32,598 bases of DNA, taken from assembly GCA_002842085.1 (NCBI GenBank), contig PHCA01000004.1, positions 1 to 32,598 of the forward strand, written 5' to 3'. The notes under the pieces are model-generated. The model saw only the letters and a program-made list of their open reading frames with translations, ran no database searches and was not told the origin of the DNA. This stretch comes from Chloroflexi bacterium HGW-Chloroflexi-1. Lineage in GTDB: Bacteria; Chloroflexota; Anaerolineae; CG2-30-64-16. Positions 1-8,270 of the stretch are shown here, piece by piece (the stretch's first letter is position 1; the number at the start of each line of letters is the position of its first letter). The position numbers and the translations under genes were made by a program.

Positions 1-294
1 ATGTCTGAGGTTTTGACCGCCGTATATGAGCGCGGTGTCTTACGCCCTCTCGGCCCTGTCGGCCTGTGCGAACGCCAGACCGTGCGTTTGCAGATTCTGC
101 CCGAAGAACCAATTGACGAGGCTGAGCAGGTCATCCGGATGCTGGTCAGGACAGAACTACTCACACCGCCGGCAGGTCGCTCTGCACTTGAGCCGATTTC
201 AGAAGCCGAGCGGCGCGAAGCGGCCGACGCGTTGGGCCGGGTAGCGGGTAAACCGCTTTCTGAGATCATCATCGAAGAACGGGGCTTGAGGTGA
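1..294 (+). CDS. DUF104 (AF2212-like) family antitoxin
   Basis: A 97-residue protein opening with the pattern 'AVYERGVLRPL', which is typical of the AF2212-like/DUF104 antitoxins usually found directly upstream of PIN-domain (VapC) toxins. The N-terminal ~30 residues would form the small beta-rich DNA/toxin-binding fold; the rest is charged and predicted helical, as expected for a toxin-wrapping tail. The stop codon overlaps a GTG in a GTGA arrangement, so a downstream toxin was translationally coupled, but only a remnant of that toxin survives (291-443). The ATG is the first base of the window, so the promoter and any upstream RBS are outside view. Family assignment is by pattern recognition and is fairly confident; the DNA target is unknown. 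With its toxin broken, it may be an orphan. Confidence 0.75.
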   Translation: MSEVLTAVYERGVLRPLGPVGLCERQTVRLQILPEEPIDEAEQVIRMLVRTELLTPPAGRSALEPISEAERREAADALGRVAGKPLSEIIIEERGLR

Positions 295-443
295 GTGTTC
301 TTCTGGCAGCCGTATTGCGAGTTCAGCCAGCCTTCGCACGGACAAAATCCGCCCCGCTCATTTTCCTCTCGGCCGACGACAACCTGGTTGCTACTGCAAA
401 GGCCGAAGGTCTGCTTGCAGAGAATCCCAACCAGCACCGATAA
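291..443 (+). pseudogene. VapC-type PIN toxin remnant with internal deletion
   Basis: GTG at 291 overlaps the antitoxin stop and opens a 50-codon frame absent from the ORF track. Its second half, around 'PLIFLSADDNLVATAKAEG', is the C-terminal strand and helix of PIN-domain toxins, ending in the common 'ENPN.H' tail. The first few codons look like a toxin start, but the ~80-90 residues between, which carry the first catalytic acidic residues, are missing. The simplest reading is a deletion joining the start of vapC to its last third. It cannot be an active ribonuclease as it stands. Alternatively it could be a short protein that only binds the antitoxin; nothing in the sequence shows that. 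Confidence 0.7.
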
Positions 444-466
444 TCACCGACATCAGGTGAACCGCC

Positions 467-570
467 GTGCTGACTCTATCCACCCCCCTGTTCTACGCGC
501 TGGAGCTAACCTCCGCCTGCGACAACGCCTGTCCGGGTTGCAGTAACGTCTTCGCCGAGCGGCGGGCGGT
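467..570 (+). pseudogene. Radical SAM protein, N-terminal fragment
   Basis: From GTG 467 the frame reads about 33 residues including 'ALELTSACDNACPGCSN', which contains the CxxxCxxC cysteine triad that binds the 4Fe-4S cluster in radical SAM enzymes (AdoMet radical superfamily). Similarity stops abruptly after about position 566; the frame then runs into the mreB promoter region and onward as an out-of-frame shadow over mreB. Only the cluster-binding loop remains, so no enzyme can be made. A weak 'AGGTGA' lies just before the GTG. It lies immediately beside the vapC remnant, which suggests one deletion-prone segment. Confidence 0.65.
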
Positions 571-602
571 GTGCATCACGAAGCGCAGCGCCCGGTTTGT
601 TT

Positions 603-631
603 TTGCGCAGCGCCCCGCTTTAGCATATAAT
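603..631 (+). promoter_or_regulatory. Sigma-70-like promoter of mreB
   Basis: TTGCGC (603-608), a 17-bp spacer and a perfect TATAAT (626-631) lie 45 bp before the mreB ATG. The spacing and -10 box are ideal; the -35 matches TTGACA at four of six positions. Confidence 0.7.
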
Positions 632-675
632 CACCGAGAATCCGATTCGAGCACCCGTTCAATCGAGGAGCAAGC

Positions 676-1680
676 ATGTTCGAGCGACAGATCGGCATCG
701 ATCTGGGCACCGTCAACGTCCTGGTGTATGTCAGTGGGCGCGGCATCGTCCTGCAAGAGCCGTCGGTGGTGGCCATTTCTACCCGAGACAATAAGATCGT
801 GGCCGTGGGCCACGAAGCCCACGATATGTTGGGGCGCACCCCGGAAAGCATCGAGGTCGCCCGGCCGATGCGGGACGGCGTCATCGCCGATTACGTGGTC
901 ACCGAGGCGATGTTGCGCTATTTCATCCGCAAGGTCAGCGGCCGCAACCCCCTCTTCCGCCCTCGGGTGATGATCAGCACGCCCAAGGGCGTCACCAGCG
1001 TCGAGAGCCGGGCAGTGCACGACGCGGCGATGCAGGCCGGGTCCAAAGAGGCCTATCTGATCCCCGAGCCGCTGGCAGCGGCCTACGGCGCCGGATTGCC
1101 CATTGGCACGCCCACCGGCAACATGGTGGTGGACATCGGCGGTGGCACCACTGAGGCCGCTGTGATCTCGATGAACGATATCGTGGTGTGGAGCAGCGTG
1201 CGCGTGGGCGGCATCCGCACCGACGAAGCGATCATCGCTTACGTACGCAGAAAATACAACCTGATCATCGGCGAGCAGACCGCCGAAGACATCAAGATCC
1301 AGATCGGCAGCGCCTTGCCGTTGGCCGATGAGCTTGATATGGAAGTGCGCGGCCGCGACCAGGTGGCCGGCTTACCCAAGACCATCACCCTCACCTCCGG
1401 CGAGGTCACCGAGGCGATCGTCGAACCGCTGAGCGCCATCGTGGGGGTCGTCAAGCAGACGCTGGAGAAGACCCCGCCCGAGCTGGCCGCCGATATCATC
1501 GACCGCGGGATGGTGCTGAGCGGCGGCGGCGCCCTGTTGCGCAACATCGACCAATTGCTGACCAAAGAAACCGGCGTGCCCTGTTTCGTGGCCGAGCACC
1601 CGTTGGCGTGCGTCGCGCTGGGCGCGGGCCGGGCGTTGGAGAATTACGAGATCATGCGGCGCAGCCTGCCGGCAGTGTAG
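676..1680 (+). CDS. mreB: Rod shape-determining protein MreB
   Basis: A 334-residue actin homologue that polymerises under the inner membrane and guides elongation of the peptidoglycan wall. The actin-fold ATP site is complete: phosphate-1 loop '[11 protein letters not shown]' near residues 8-18, phosphate-2 loop '[14 protein letters not shown]' at 151-164, and adenosine loop '[13 protein letters not shown]' at 278-290. Length is normal for the family (about 330-350). The ATG is preceded by GAGGAG at a good distance and a strong promoter lies upstream. No mreC, mreD, rodA or pbp2 follows, so it stands alone, as is common for extra MreB paralogues (Mbl/MreBH-like). A palindromic repeat and a terminator-like hairpin separate it from the convergent gene. 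Confidence 0.93.
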   Translation: MFERQIGIDLGTVNVLVYVSGRGIVLQEPSVVAISTRDNKIVAVGHEAHDMLGRTPESIEVARPMRDGVIADYVVTEAMLRYFIRKVSGRNPLFRPRVMISTPKGVTSVESRAVHDAAMQAGSKEAYLIPEPLAAAYGAGLPIGTPTGNMVVDIGGGTTEAAVISMNDIVVWSSVRVGGIRTDEAIIAYVRRKYNLIIGEQTAEDIKIQIGSALPLADELDMEVRGRDQVAGLPKTITLTSGEVTEAIVEPLSAIVGVVKQTLEKTPPELAADIIDRGMVLSGGGALLRNIDQLLTKETGVPCFVAEHPLACVALGAGRALENYEIMRRSLPAV

Positions 1681-1686
1681 TTTTCA

Positions 1687-1808
1687 AGTATCCTCTCAAG
1701 CGACAGCCATAATCCGGGGTGGCTGTGGCCGGTCTCCTGACCGAGCCACGGTGGCTCGGTCAGGAGACCGGCCACAGCGAGCGACTCCCCGAAAAATTGA
1801 GAAGATAC
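1687..1808. repeat. Palindromic dispersed repeat, full copy (core 1722-1778)
   Basis: The core is a perfect inverted repeat with 28-bp arms (1722-1749 and 1751-1778) around one central G, beginning 'GCTGTGGCCGGTCTCCTGAC'. Outside the core both flanks carry an outward-facing 'GTATC(C/T)TCTCAA' motif (1689 on the plus strand, 1808 on the minus strand), so the element itself looks like an imperfect terminal inverted repeat unit of about 120 bp. Related partial copies occur at 6693-6755, 10728-10950 and 20618-20875. It could fold into a very stable hairpin in mRNA and may end or protect the mreB transcript. Confidence 0.85.
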
Positions 1809-1836
1809 GTTTTCAACCGGCTCTCGTGCGCAACAG

Positions 1837-1872
1837 AAGGCCCAGGGAGAATGTCCATGGGCCTTGTTTTTT
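1837..1872 (+). terminator. Rho-independent terminator after mreB
   Basis: AAGGCCCA (1837-1844) pairs with TGGGCCTT (1858-1865), extended by GGA/TCC after one mismatch, and is followed by GTTTTTT. It points along the mreB strand and lies between two convergent genes. The other strand lacks a good T-run. Confidence 0.7.
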
Positions 1873-1914
1873 GGCTTCATCACTACGCAAACGCGTCAGA
1901 TGATGATTGACGGA

Positions 1915-2808
1915 CTACCTGGCCGGGCGCGCGCGGATTTGTGCCAGGGCCGCGCGGGCGGCCTTGCGGATTTTGCCCTTGGAGTCCGATCGGGCAACGT
2001 TTTCCAGATAGGATTCGACGGTGTGATCGCCGATGCGCCCCAAGCTCTGCGCCGCGGCCTGGCGAGCCATGCTGGCGGCATCGTTGACCAGGCGATCGCA
2101 TAGATCCGGCAGGCCGGCCGGGTCACCCAGATCGCCCAGCGCCAGCAGCGCAGCCGCGCGCATGCGCGCATCCGCGTGGGTCAGCGCATCCCGCAAAGGC
2201 GCCAAAGCCAGTTCCCCGCCGTAGTGGCCGAGCCAGCGCGCCGCGTCCTGGGCCTGATCGGTATCGTCACCATATAGCTTCTCGATCCAGAGCTGAGGAT
2301 CGATCTGGGCTTCGTCCGGAAAACGGACACGGGCCTTGTCGGCCTCCACGAAGCCGCTGTAGATATCGGCGAAGGCGGGGGCGTGGGGATCGGGCGGGGG
2401 CTCAACGGCCGCGGGTGTCTTGGGCGCGGCCCGGTGCGCCAACCGGGTCACAAAATCGCTGGCCCGGATCAGGCTGGCCCCCACGGCCCGCACCCGCTCG
2501 GCCAGGCCGTGATCGTTGGTCACCACCGCATACTGGCCCGGCTGCGTCCGGCCGCGCAAAAAATCCACGATCGCGTCGTCGGCCGTCTGGCCCAGATCAG
2601 AAAAGCGCACTTGAACGCCGGGTGTGGATGGATCCGGGAAATATACGGGCAGGTCCCCGCTGTCGAAGAACACGATCATCGATCGACCGGCGGCGCGCGC
2701 GCGATAGGCGCGCAACCGTCCCAGCAGTTGCAGCTCGTCGTGGGGGTCGGCCAGATCGATGTCCGGCGTGACCCCGATCAGGTTGTGGCCGTCGATGATG
2801 TAGGTCAT
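1915..2808 (-). CDS. NYN (YacP-like PIN fold) domain protein with C-terminal HEAT repeats
   Basis: 297 residues. Residues 1-~135 form a YacP-like NYN domain (PIN-fold RNase): 'YIIDGHNLIG' near the start, 'VFFDSGD' around 46-52, 'TADDAIVDFL' around 75-84 and 'VVTNDHGL' near 95-102 supply the conserved acidic residues of this nuclease fold. After a Pro-rich linker, residues ~185-290 show repeated helical pairs such as 'ARWLGHYGGELALAPLRDAL' and 'AALLALGDLGDPAGLPDL', typical of HEAT/PBS-lyase-type repeats used for protein or RNA contact. NYN proteins of this group are linked to RNA processing, but the substrate here is unknown. The fusion with HEAT repeats is the noteworthy part. It is monocistronic and convergent with mreB. 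Confidence 0.8.
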   Translation of the reverse strand: MTYIIDGHNLIGVTPDIDLADPHDELQLLGRLRAYRARAAGRSMIVFFDSGDLPVYFPDPSTPGVQVRFSDLGQTADDAIVDFLRGRTQPGQYAVVTNDHGLAERVRAVGASLIRASDFVTRLAHRAAPKTPAAVEPPPDPHAPAFADIYSGFVEADKARVRFPDEAQIDPQLWIEKLYGDDTDQAQDAARWLGHYGGELALAPLRDALTHADARMRAAALLALGDLGDPAGLPDLCDRLVNDAASMARQAAAQSLGRIGDHTVESYLENVARSDSKGKIRKAARAALAQIRARPAR

Positions 2809-2912
2809 TTGGTCCCATCAAGTGAGTTACTATACGAAAATCGTTGTTTCGATTTGATTTTCGTTTGTTCGTGCGGCGGCTTCTATTTTCGTGCCAATTC
2901 GTGCAATTCATG

Positions 2913-3047
2913 GTAACTGCTCAGCTTGTCATTGCTCAGCTTGTCATTGCGAGGAGGCGTTTTTTGCCGACGAAGCAATCGGAATTGCGGCAATCCGAAA
3001 TTGCTTCGCAAAAAACGCTCGCAATGACACGGCGGCTGAGTAGTTAC
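2913..3047. mobile_element. MITE-like element with terminal inverted repeats
   Basis: A 135-bp non-coding unit bounded by GTAACTGCTCAG (2913-2924) and CTGAGTAGTTAC (3036-3047), inverted repeats with one mismatch. Inside, 'GTCATTGCGAG' and 'CTCGCAATGAC' form a second inverted pair, and GCGTTTTTTGC / GCAAAAAACGC with ATTGCTTCG complete a long hairpin (2943-3028). The 5' part carries a partial duplication of GCTCAGCTTGTCATT. Flanks AATTCATG and AATTCGTG could be an 8-bp target duplication. The right end recurs exactly at 30359-30385. The remaining part of the 2809-3190 gap holds 'TTCGTGCCAATTCGTG'-type repeat sequence and the nadE promoter; no gene is seen. Confidence 0.65.
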
Positions 3048-3113
3048 AATTCGTGGCAAAATTCTCCCCAGGGAGTTGAGAACGATTGCGCCCTATTGAG
3101 CCGCCCGGTATCG

Positions 3114-3142
3114 TTGACGCTGTTCATAGTGTATGTTATGAT
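3114..3142 (+). promoter_or_regulatory. Sigma-70-like promoter of nadE
   Basis: TTGACG (3114-3119), 17-bp spacer, TATGAT (3137-3142); a near-consensus promoter 49 bp before the nadE ATG. Confidence 0.75.
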
Positions 3143-3190
3143 GAGGCAAAAGTCAATCACAAATAAACGCGTAATGAGGCTATCACATCC

Positions 3191-4849
<1,659 letters not shown>

Positions 4850-4902
4850 GAGAGGTCAACAAGAAACGCACTGTGGGTAGGTGACAGGAATCAGGAGGGG
4901 TC

Positions 4903-5913
4903 ATGGGTCAAAACTCAGAATCGGAACACAGGGAAATCGTACGAGAACCGGTTGCCACGTACATCCGAAACACCCAGGTACCCTCGTTTTTCGGCGAGTC
5001 AATGCTCAGAGGGGCATACGCGCCGGTTGATCCTGCTCGCCTGGATCCCCAAGCACCAGTGATATACTACACACACCCACACGGCAAGATTTGGGTTGGA
5101 GATGCGGTGACCTGGCTGCAAACTCTTCCTGATGCTTCGGTAGATCTGGTTTTCGCCGACCCGCCCTACAACATCGGCAAAGCGGGATGGGACACCTTCG
5201 AGTCTCAACAGGAATACGTGGATTGGTCTCTGCGATGGATTGAACAGGCGGCGAGAGTGCTCAAACCGACCGGCACATTGTATGTCTGTGGGTTCTCCGA
5301 GATTCTGGCAGATCTCAGGCTGCCCGCCTCAAAGTTCTTCCAGGGATGCCGCTGGCTGGTTTGGCACTACAAGAACAAGGCCAACCTGAGTAATGATTGG
5401 GGCCGCTCTCATGAAAGTCTCTTGCATTTTAGAAAAAGCCGGAAGTTCACATTCAACACCGATGATGTGCGCATCCCTTATGGCAACCACACGCTGAGGT
5501 ACCCCGAGCATCCCCAGGCAGAGACCAGTCAGTACGGAAGGGGCAACAGCAGTGGGCGCCTGTGGCATCCCCACCCGAAGGGAGCCAAGCCCAAAGACGT
5601 CATCGAGATTCCTACCACCTGCAATGGAATGCACGAGAAGACGCCACACCCGACACAAAAACCCGAAGAACTACTGCGAAAGATCATCCTGGCTTCGTCC
5701 AATACAGATGACCTGGTCGTTGACCCCTTTCTCGGTTCAGGAACCACAGTAGTGGTTGCTGAACAACTCAGGCGCAACTGGCTGGGTTGTGACATCAACC
5801 TTCAATACTGTGATTGGGCCGCACACAGGATCGAATTGGTCGAAGATTGGCCGGTAGAAAAATGGATCGAATACGATCAGCAGAATGTTACAGGAAGGAA
5901 GTCTATCCGATGA
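4903..5913 (+). CDS. DNA methyltransferase, N6-adenine/N4-cytosine type (beta-class order)
   Basis: 336 residues. Catalytic motif IV is 'DLVFADPPYNIG' (DPPY at 86-89) and the AdoMet-binding motif I 'DPFLGSGTT' lies near 274-282, so the target-recognition region falls between them, the beta-class order. 'HPTQKPEELL' at 249-258 is the usual motif preceding motif I in this N6/N4 family. DPPY favours N6-adenine but N4-cytosine cannot be excluded. The ATG is preceded by an excellent AGGAGGGG. The sequence is less GC-rich than nadE and reads like a recent arrival. A small broken ORF overlaps its stop (ATGA), which is where a restriction partner would be expected. It is therefore probably now an orphan methylase. 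Confidence 0.9.
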   Translation: MGQNSESEHREIVREPVATYIRNTQVPSFFGESMLRGAYAPVDPARLDPQAPVIYYTHPHGKIWVGDAVTWLQTLPDASVDLVFADPPYNIGKAGWDTFESQQEYVDWSLRWIEQAARVLKPTGTLYVCGFSEILADLRLPASKFFQGCRWLVWHYKNKANLSNDWGRSHESLLHFRKSRKFTFNTDDVRIPYGNHTLRYPEHPQAETSQYGRGNSSGRLWHPHPKGAKPKDVIEIPTTCNGMHEKTPHPTQKPEELLRKIILASSNTDDLVVDPFLGSGTTVVVAEQLRRNWLGCDINLQYCDWAAHRIELVEDWPVEKWIEYDQQNVTGRKSIR

Positions 5914-6039
5914 TCACCGTGACCCTGGATGATCTGCAAGAAAGCGTCCGAGATGATCACCAATCCGCGCCTGAACGAGCAGATACGTGACTTTCAACAG
6001 TTTCTTACCGTTGACTTATGGACGTTGACAGACAGGTGA
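5910..6039 (+). pseudogene. Broken ORF coupled to the methyltransferase (possible restriction-partner remnant)
   Basis: ATG 5910 overlaps the methylase stop as ATGA and gives 'MITVTLDDLQE...' for only 26 codons. A +1 shift near 5940-5950 opens a second frame reading 'ASEMITNPRLNEQIRDFQQ...' to a TGA at 6037-6039. Together they look like the first ~40 residues of one protein with a frameshift, followed by an early end. The coupling suggests a restriction endonuclease or other methylase partner, but nothing recognisable remains and I could not name the family. Both frames are too short for the ORF track. Confidence 0.45.
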
Positions 6040-6046
6040 GCGGGCA

Positions 6047-6637
6047 ATGTACTACCTATCAAGTCGGAAGCGCCATACGATATTGTGGCTGGTTGTTGGG
6101 ATGTTGGGTGGCCTGGCATGGCTTGCCGGGTGCACTGATGGGGCTGGACCGACGGCACAGCCGGCCCAGGAAGGAGAGAGCGCTATGAAACTCACCAGCT
6201 CGGCCTTCGGCGATGGGGACATGATCCCGCGCCGATACACGTGCGACGGCGACGACGTTTCACCGCCGCTGGCCTGGACCGGCGTGCCGGCCGGGACCAA
6301 GGCGCTGGCGTTGATCTGCGACGACCCGGACGCGCCGGTCGGCACGTGGGTGCATTGGGTGCTTTTCGGCCTGCCGGCCGACATGACGCAACTGCCGGAA
6401 GGCGTGCCGGCCATGCAGACGCTGGAAAACGGCGCCATCCACGGGACCAACAGTTGGAAACGGGTCGGCTATGGCGGCCCCTGCCCGCCCAGTGGCACGC
6501 ACCGCTACTTCTTCAAGCTCTACGCGCTGGACGGCCCACTGGCCCTGGGGAGTAACGCCACCGCCAGGGACGTGCAAGCCGCCATGAAAGGACACGTTCT
6601 GACCGAGGCGCAGTTGATGGGGCGATACAAGCGGTGA
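6047..6637 (+). CDS. YbhB/YbcL-family (PEBP, Raf-kinase-inhibitor-like) lipoprotein
   Basis: 196 residues. An N-terminal basic stretch and hydrophobic segment end in a lipobox 'WLAGC' with C29, so the mature protein is probably a membrane-anchored lipoprotein. The PEBP fold follows: 'DGDDVSPPLAWTGVP', 'DDPDAPVGTWVHWVLFGLP' and the 'GTHRYFFKLYALD' strand are classic signatures of the bacterial YbhB/YbcL group. These proteins bind anionic ligands in a small pocket; a defined cellular role is not established. A second ATG (6185, 'MKLTSSAFG') marks where cytosolic relatives begin, so the lipoprotein head is an extension. The TGA stop lies inside an 8-bp tandem repeat, which may have trimmed or replaced the natural end. 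Confidence 0.88.
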   Translation: MYYLSSRKRHTILWLVVGMLGGLAWLAGCTDGAGPTAQPAQEGESAMKLTSSAFGDGDMIPRRYTCDGDDVSPPLAWTGVPAGTKALALICDDPDAPVGTWVHWVLFGLPADMTQLPEGVPAMQTLENGAIHGTNSWKRVGYGGPCPPSGTHRYFFKLYALDGPLALGSNATARDVQAAMKGHVLTEAQLMGRYKR

Positions 6638-6688
6638 CCCGGTGACCCGGTGACATGGTGACCCGGTGACATGGTGACCCGGTGACAT
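6633..6688. repeat. 8-bp tandem repeat, GGTGACCC/GGTGACAT
   Basis: Seven uninterrupted 8-bp units alternating GGTGACCC and GGTGACAT. The first unit supplies the stop codon of the PEBP gene. Related arrays lie at 6814-6912, 20455-20510 and 30394-30420. Confidence 0.9.
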
Positions 6689-6692
6689 GGGG

Positions 6693-6755
6693 GTATCTTC
6701 TTAATTTTTCAGGGACTCGCTGGCTGTGGCCGGTCTCCTGACCGAGCCACGGTGG
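6693..6755. repeat. Half copy of the palindromic dispersed repeat
   Basis: 'GTATCTTCTTAATTTTTC' followed by GCTGTGGCCGGTCTCCTGACCGAGCCAC matches the reverse complement of 1749-1808 almost base for base. Only one arm is present, so it cannot form the hairpin. Between 6638 and 6929 there is no gene, only repeats. Confidence 0.8.
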
Positions 6756-6813
6756 CGACGATTGTGGGCATGATTAATCATCCGGAAACGTGGGTGATCG
6801 GGTATCGTGGCAC

Positions 6814-6912
6814 GGTGACCCGGTGACATGATGACCCGGTGACATGGTGGCTTTGCGAGGTCACCTTGTCACCTTGTCACCCCTTCACCTTGTCACCTTG
6901 TCACCTTGTCAA
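6814..6912. repeat. 8-bp tandem repeats in both orientations upstream of the NfeD-type gene
   Basis: GGTGACCC/GGTGACAT units (6814-6848) are followed after ten bases by the reverse-orientation series GTCACCTT (6859-6912). The two halves are complementary enough to fold back. The array ends 18 bp before the start codon of the next gene, so the promoter or leader of that gene is made of repeat. Confidence 0.85.
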
Positions 6913-6929
6913 GTGTAGCGAGGGGTAAA

Positions 6930-8258
6930 ATGAAACAACGCAAGATGGGGACACGAGCAAATCTGTGGCTGCTGGCGCTGCTGGCGGCCCAACTGGCGAT
7001 GGCTTTGCTGTTCGGGCAAGCCAACGCGCAGGCGCCTGGGGCGGTGAAACTGGCGACCTTCAAAGGCCCGGTGACGCCGGTGCTGGCGGAGTACATCGAC
7101 CGGGCGATCTCCGCCGCGGAGGCCACGGGCGCGGCCGCACTGGTGATCGAGCTCGACACGCCCGGCGGCTCAGTGGACATCACCAAGGCGCTGACCCAAC
7201 GGATGACCAGCGCCACCGTGCCGGTTATCGTCTACGTGGCGCCGCGCGGCGCGCACGCGGGGTCGGCGGGCACCTTCATCACGTTGGCCGGCCACGTCGC
7301 CGCGATGGCGCCGGGCAGCAGCATCGGCGCGGCCAGCCCCGTGAGCAGTGAGGGCGGCGAGCTGCCAGAGACGCTGAAGACCAAGGAGACCAACATCCTG
7401 GTCGCCGACATCAAGAACCTGGCCGCCCGGCGGGGTGAAAAGGCCGTCGCCTGGGCCGAAAAAGCGGTGTCTGAGGCGGCCGCGGCCACGGCCGACGAGG
7501 CGCTGGCGTTGGGCGTGATCGACGTGGTGGCGGATGACCTGCCCGATCTGCTGCGCCAGTTGGACGGCCGCACGATCACCGTCGCAGGAAAAGAAATCAC
7601 GTTGCAGCTCAGCGACCGGCCCATCGAACCTGTGCCGCTGAGCGCCATCGAAAATTTCCTCAACACGCTGACCAACCCGGCGCTGGCCGCCATCCTGCTG
7701 ACCATCGGGCTGAACGCGATCCTGTTCGAGCTGTCCAATCCCGGCGGCTACGTTGCGGGCGTCATCGGCGTGATCTGTCTGCTGCTGGCGTTTTATGCGC
7801 TGGGCACGCTCAACGCCAACTGGGTCGGACTGGGCTGCGTCGGGCTGGCGTTCGTGCTCTTCGTGGTAGACATCAAGGCGCCTACCCATGGCGTGCTGAC
7901 CTTTGGAGGCATCGTGAGTTTTATCTTAGGAACGTTCATACTCTTCAACACCTCAGAACTTGAGGTCCCGTGGGTGACCATCATCGCCCTGGCGCTGGCC
8001 ACAGGCGGCTTCTTCGCCTTCGCCATCAGCAAAGCCCTGGCCATCCAGCGCCGCCAGCCCACCACCGGCATGGAAGGGATGATCGGCCAGACGGCCGAAG
8101 TGCGCAAGGCATTGGAGCTGGTCGGCAAGGTGCTGGCCGCAGGCGAATTGTGGACCGCCGAATCGGAGTCCGGGCCGATCGCAGTCGGAGAACGCGTGGT
8201 GATCACAGGCCACGAGGGGTTCCGGTTGCGGGTGCGAAAGATGATCCGGGAAGCGTAG
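6930..8258 (+). CDS. NfeD-family membrane-bound serine protease (ClpP class)
   Basis: I choose ATG 6930, preceded by GAGGGG, over the TTG at 6906 used in the track, which lies in repeat; this gives 442 residues. A signal peptide spans residues ~10-33. The ClpP-like protease domain follows with 'ELDTPGGS' (75-81) and the nucleophile in 'GAHAGSAGTFI' (S112); the general-base Lys is probably K150 or K152. Four or five transmembrane helices occupy ~225-370, and a C-terminal NfeD OB-fold domain starts at 'GMIGQTAEV'. These long NfeD proteins cleave membrane-associated substrates and usually pair with a stomatin/SPFH gene, which is missing here. The next gene, a TPR protein, starts 12 bp downstream and is probably co-transcribed. 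Confidence 0.9.
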   Translation: MKQRKMGTRANLWLLALLAAQLAMALLFGQANAQAPGAVKLATFKGPVTPVLAEYIDRAISAAEATGAAALVIELDTPGGSVDITKALTQRMTSATVPVIVYVAPRGAHAGSAGTFITLAGHVAAMAPGSSIGAASPVSSEGGELPETLKTKETNILVADIKNLAARRGEKAVAWAEKAVSEAAAATADEALALGVIDVVADDLPDLLRQLDGRTITVAGKEITLQLSDRPIEPVPLSAIENFLNTLTNPALAAILLTIGLNAILFELSNPGGYVAGVIGVICLLLAFYALGTLNANWVGLGCVGLAFVLFVVDIKAPTHGVLTFGGIVSFILGTFILFNTSELEVPWVTIIALALATGGFFAFAISKALAIQRRQPTTGMEGMIGQTAEVRKALELVGKVLAAGELWTAESESGPIAVGERVVITGHEGFRLRVRKMIREA

Positions 8259-8270
8259 GGGGTTGAAGTT

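Noticed and set aside
1719-1910. 63-residue plus-strand ORF after mreB
   Set aside because: Made of the palindromic repeat and the terminator; no protein features.
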